Source: Angiostrongylus vasorum (lineage: Eukaryota > Nematoda > Chromadorea > Rhabditida > Metastrongylidae). From it: 64,000 nucleotides of DNA. Positions 60,651-64,000 of the stretch are shown one piece after another (within the stretch, counting starts at the first letter, position 1; every line of letters begins with the position of its first letter). The stretch is taken from assembly GCA_018806985.1 (NCBI GenBank), contig JADANN010000049.1, positions 248,001-312,000 of the forward strand. The letters run 5' to 3'. The notes beneath the pieces were generated by a model that was given only the letters and a program-made list of their open reading frames with translations, ran no database searches and was not told the origin of the DNA. Position numbers and translations under genes: made by a program.

Positions 60651-60686
60651 AGCTGACGTTTCGGCGGATTTCGCCTTCCTGGGAGC
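60651..60686 (-). ncRNA. Hammerhead-like motif H10 at the end of PLE P5
   Basis: On the minus strand GGCT, CCCAGGA (two changes in CTGANGA), A, GGCG-AAATC-CGCC, GAAAC, GTC, AGCT. It lies downstream of a PLE GIY-YIG domain on the same strand, as expected for the terminal repeat. Confidence 0.55.
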
Positions 60687-61689
60687 CTGGAAAGGTCAAG
60701 TTGACTACAATATACCCAGCCAAACAGCTCTGTAATCAAACAGAGAAAATACCAAACTAAGATTTCAATCGCACTGAGCACAAAATAGCTGCTTCACACA
60801 CTCAACGCTTGCTATAAATCTCCTACTAAGTATATCACGTGGAGACCAGCCCCCACAGAGTTCACATGGAAGTGCATTGTGGTTCTCACCTTAAAGTATC
60901 AGCATTAAATACCGCGCAAGACCACGCCTGACTATGAAATATTCCTAGCTATGATTCCTTTTCGGATTCTTGGGATTTATCCAGAATGCTATGAGAGTTT
61001 TGCGCTCTGGTGTTTTTTGGTGTCTGTGCAAGGATGTTAACTTTTACTTCAAAATCTTCCCGTTATGTCTCTGTATCCTATGCGTGCCTACTGGAGTATC
61101 TGGTTTAACTTTAAGCTTACCGACTAGATGTTCTTTAATAAGAACGCAGAGTGGTCTACCCGTTCCGCCAATGCATTCTTCCCCGCACGCTTTACAAGAG
61201 ATCAGACCGTGCCCAAACTCATGTAATCACCGTCTCTTCATTTAGGGTATATTATACAATTTTCCATTGCACGTAGACGATCATATGAGCGGTTGCCAAC
61301 CAACTGGCTTCTTAGAGTGCTCGATGGTTTTTAATTAGTGTTAACAAACTCTCTAGACCGGTCCTTCTTGAGCAACGTTTTATGGCTGCACTTATTTCGT
61401 TTTAAATGAAGGGCAAAATAAACGGGTTCTTGTCATCTCTAAAGTTGTCGTTTGAGTGCTTGGGCTTTTTTTCTACACCTATCCCGAAGAGCTACAATTG
61501 CGTAGCCATTAGAAAAGGCTATTCGTCGCTCCAAATTCCGAGATTCCTCCTTCTACTCTCTTCCTGTGCACGTGATGGGGGGCTTTTCAAAATGTGTTTC
61601 TTATAAGTCTCCTTTCTGTGTGTGAGGGATGACAGGAGAGGTAGGTATTTACTGCCTACTTCAATTTTTCACGACAGTGTATTATGTGT

Positions 61690-62335
61690 GTGTGATCCAT
61701 CCACCGTGGTGCTGAGATATTTGCAAAACTCTGGCTGCAGGTTTCTGTGGTGGGAAAAAAGAACGTGCTATTACACTTACCGGGAACTAACGCGTTCACC
61801 ACCACACCATACGAGTCCTTCGTTTCGCCTGTCTCTCAACTAGTTCTGTTGACCGGTGTCATCAGCAATGACCTGTCAGCGCGATTGATCCCGCCTGGTG
61901 TGGTGGTAAACGCGTTACTCCCCGGAAACGGTGATAACGCGTTCGTTCCCCAAAACAGAAACCTGCGGTCCGGAGTTCTGCAAATATCTCAACATCATTG
62001 TGGTTGTGTAATACATAATACCCTTTGGGTGAAAAAAAATGTTGCAGGCAACAAATTAAAAAAATGACGTGATTTCGACTGCAACCTCAGCTTAACTGGG
62101 TTCATTCCCGATTTGGGCTCCCCAGATCAATTCTGCTGACGGGAGATTGCTAATGGCACTAATCAACAGAACTAGCTGAGAGACAGGCGAAACGAAGGAC
62201 CAGCATGGTGTGATGGTGAACACATTAACACTCGGAAAGGGTAATATCGCTTTCGTTCACCACTGCAGACACCTGCCCTCTGGAATTTTTGCAAATATCT
62301 CAGCACTATTGTGGTTGTATAACAAATGTTCTATA
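61690..62335. mobile_element. SINE2-like nest (three copies) inside PLE P5
   Basis: A minus-strand copy (61690-61890) and two plus-strand copies (61890-62060 and 62080-62335). The plus copies show CTGGTGTGGTGGTAAACGCG as an A-box-like head and GCGTTCGTTCCCC as a B-box-like block. Confidence 0.65.
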
Positions 62336-64000
62336 TGTCAACAGTAGAGTAATGCCCAGAAGTCGGTTACTGGTGCTTCATCCTTAGATGTAAATGCAAG
62401 GCTTGGTACCAGTCGTTGTCATTTCGCCAATTCTCTCATTTGAGTGTAATATTTTCCGGATCATCTAGAGACTGAGCAGTTCAGGCATTCTTTGAAGAGT
62501 ACCATCAGCTGCTGTATCGTGAAGCTGTACATGTTTATTGTTTCTTCGTCATGTATGAAGAATTCGAGGACGGCTTGCATATCGGAGTCATTGGTGCCTT
62601 TCTGCAAAGGACGGTAACGTCGAAGGACTCCATCACGTACCCCTTGTTGGGACGCGCGTCACGTAGACGATCCGGAAACACCTGTGTGTTCGTAAAATGG
62701 ATTAGAAAGTGCTTTAACAGCTGGGTAAGTATTTGGATTATGACCACGTTATTCTATCTGTTGGTCTATCTGTATAACTAATGATAGATCTAACCTTGAA
62801 TAATGATGGATCGGTTGACCCAAGATCATCACAGGATATTAACTCATGGGTTTTAATAAGTAATTATGGCACGGGATACTTTGATAAATTAACTTTGAGT
62901 TGAGAGATAACTGATGGTTTTAAACTAGCGGCCTTTGCCATTTTTACTCATTCGTGGTGCAATTTTGGTATTGGTTTTTAAATCCCTTCTCACATGATGG
63001 GCGATAAATGGAATAATCTTCAAAATGCTTTTTTCGTTATCTCAACTTCTAAATGTTGAGGAAGTACTGCAAACTCTCCACCCTTACCACTAACACTCTG
63101 TTAAGGTTTTCTCATTGTTGTCGCTACCCTTTATGAATATCGTACTTTGTTTTTTTCCGATTATATGTCACCAACAACTTGGCTATTGTCATGTTCTTAG
63201 TTAGTGCTGGTAACAATTTTCTTACCACCAAGTTGTGACCTTTGCTTTTTAGGGCTCAGTACACCGTTCCATTGTTTGCTTTGTTGAATGTTCACAGAGA
63301 GGATGGAAATAAAGTCGAGAATTTCTGATGGCCGGCTTCCCACTCTATTCATATTTTGATTGCACGTGTAATTTTCATGTGTGCAGCAGAATTTGATGAG
63401 AACTGCTATTACATGATTTCACTCATGTGCGAGTTGCAGTTCTTTAATTATTTACTACAAATGCTTTTGGTAGGCTTCCGATGACTTGAACTTCTCCAAG
63501 CTGGCTTTAATGAACATTCCTTCACCTTAGAGTTATGTGAGTTAGCAAACCACTGGCCTTTTCAGGTATCTATTTGCAGCTGCATAAGCTGATTTTAGCA
63601 ACCTTCTGTGGAATGAAGTTGCTTAGAGGTTTGATCCAATTTTGCGATAGCTTAAGCAACATTTAGATTTTCGGTACGATCTATTCCTTTTTTTGCAAAC
63701 TTGGAGAGTGTATTCACATTGCTTTGGTTTCGTAGGTAGTTGTATTATTCCACTGAAACTCAGATACTTACTGATTGCACAAACCCTTCAGGCAGTACGT
63801 GAAACGTAGCGTACTTTCGTGCAAAATGAAGCAACCTTTTGTAATCTGAACGGTAAAACTTCAATGTGGAGGAGCTTTTATAATTGGTACTGGTAAATTT
63901 TTGTTGTTATGATTATTTCTCGAACTCTCTTTACCTAAATTGGAAAGGCACCTTTTTTTTTCTTTGAAACTGTTGTCTTCTGCCGTTCGTATTCTCCCCC

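Larger units (their letters stand above)
60640..63450 (-). mobile_element. Penelope-like element P5, split by SINE2 copies
   Basis: Minus-strand PLE. The N-terminal and RT part is at 62340-63450 (ESFDVTVLCRKAPMTPICKP at 62535-62747, and a piece ending ALLYC at about 62345). The C-terminal part is at 60640-61650, with a linker equal to HYLSSHPSHMKKHL and a GIY-YIG block ACGEECIGGTGRPLCVLIKE near 61140-61200. Between them lie two or more SINE2 copies. RT sequence from the catalytic box to the linker is missing. Dead copy. Confidence 0.78.

Noticed and set aside
1..64000. CRISPR arrays, bacterial operons, tRNA or rRNA genes
   Set aside because: No regularly spaced direct repeats, no cloverleaf with intact boxes outside the SINE heads, and no rRNA-like conserved blocks were seen.

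Overview
The window looks like a non-coding-rich piece of a parasitic nematode genome, most likely a clade V strongylid such as a hookworm (species is inference). The main evidence is a broken gene of the nematode-characteristic transthyretin-like family, short introns with TTTCAG/GTAAGT-type borders, and heavy loads of RTE-type LINEs, Penelope-like elements (PLEs) and tRNA-derived SINEs. There are no bacterial-style operons, and I saw no tRNA, rRNA or CRISPR feature. Host genes exist only as split exons, which I assembled by matching splice sites and reading phase. Most long single ORFs are transposon coding remnants or antisense shadows.

Layout. 1-2345 decayed RTE (-). 2345-3955 and 3957-4990 two PLE fragments head to head, the second ending in a hammerhead-like motif. 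5270-8095 RTE (+). 8095-9150 and 12190-13310 a diverged direct duplication of about 1.1 kb. 13340-16505 the best-preserved RTE (-). 17105-18130 PLE and RTE scraps. 18647-19800 transthyretin-like gene (-), frameshifted. 20200-22340 PLE tails. 24052-29618, perhaps to 31820, a multi-exon SH2-pseudokinase gene (-). 32691-33538 the last two exons of an unknown gene (-), abutting an RTE of a second family (33540-34800, -). 36376-37400 an unknown multi-exon gene (-). 38450-41115 SINEs, a small ORF and a minisatellite. 41225-44525 a second head-to-head PLE pair. 44837-45544 (-) and 45608 onward (+) a possible divergent gene pair. 46383-59010 many short interspersed repeats, with a mitochondrial-type asparaginyl-tRNA synthetase gene (50651-55905, -) whose introns hold several of them. 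60640-63450 a PLE (-) interrupted by a SINE nest.

The most interesting signal is a recurring 35-nt motif of the form CTGANGA - hairpin - GAAAC - GTC/GTT. I read it as a minimal hammerhead ribozyme of the kind carried in PLE terminal repeats. Ten copies are recognisable, in two sequence contexts, and the helix II bases covary. Other points of note are a kinase-fold gene that has lost nearly all catalytic residues while keeping its splice structure, and two head-to-head PLE pairs. At least three short interspersed repeat families also share the window; one has a perfect A-box match in one copy.
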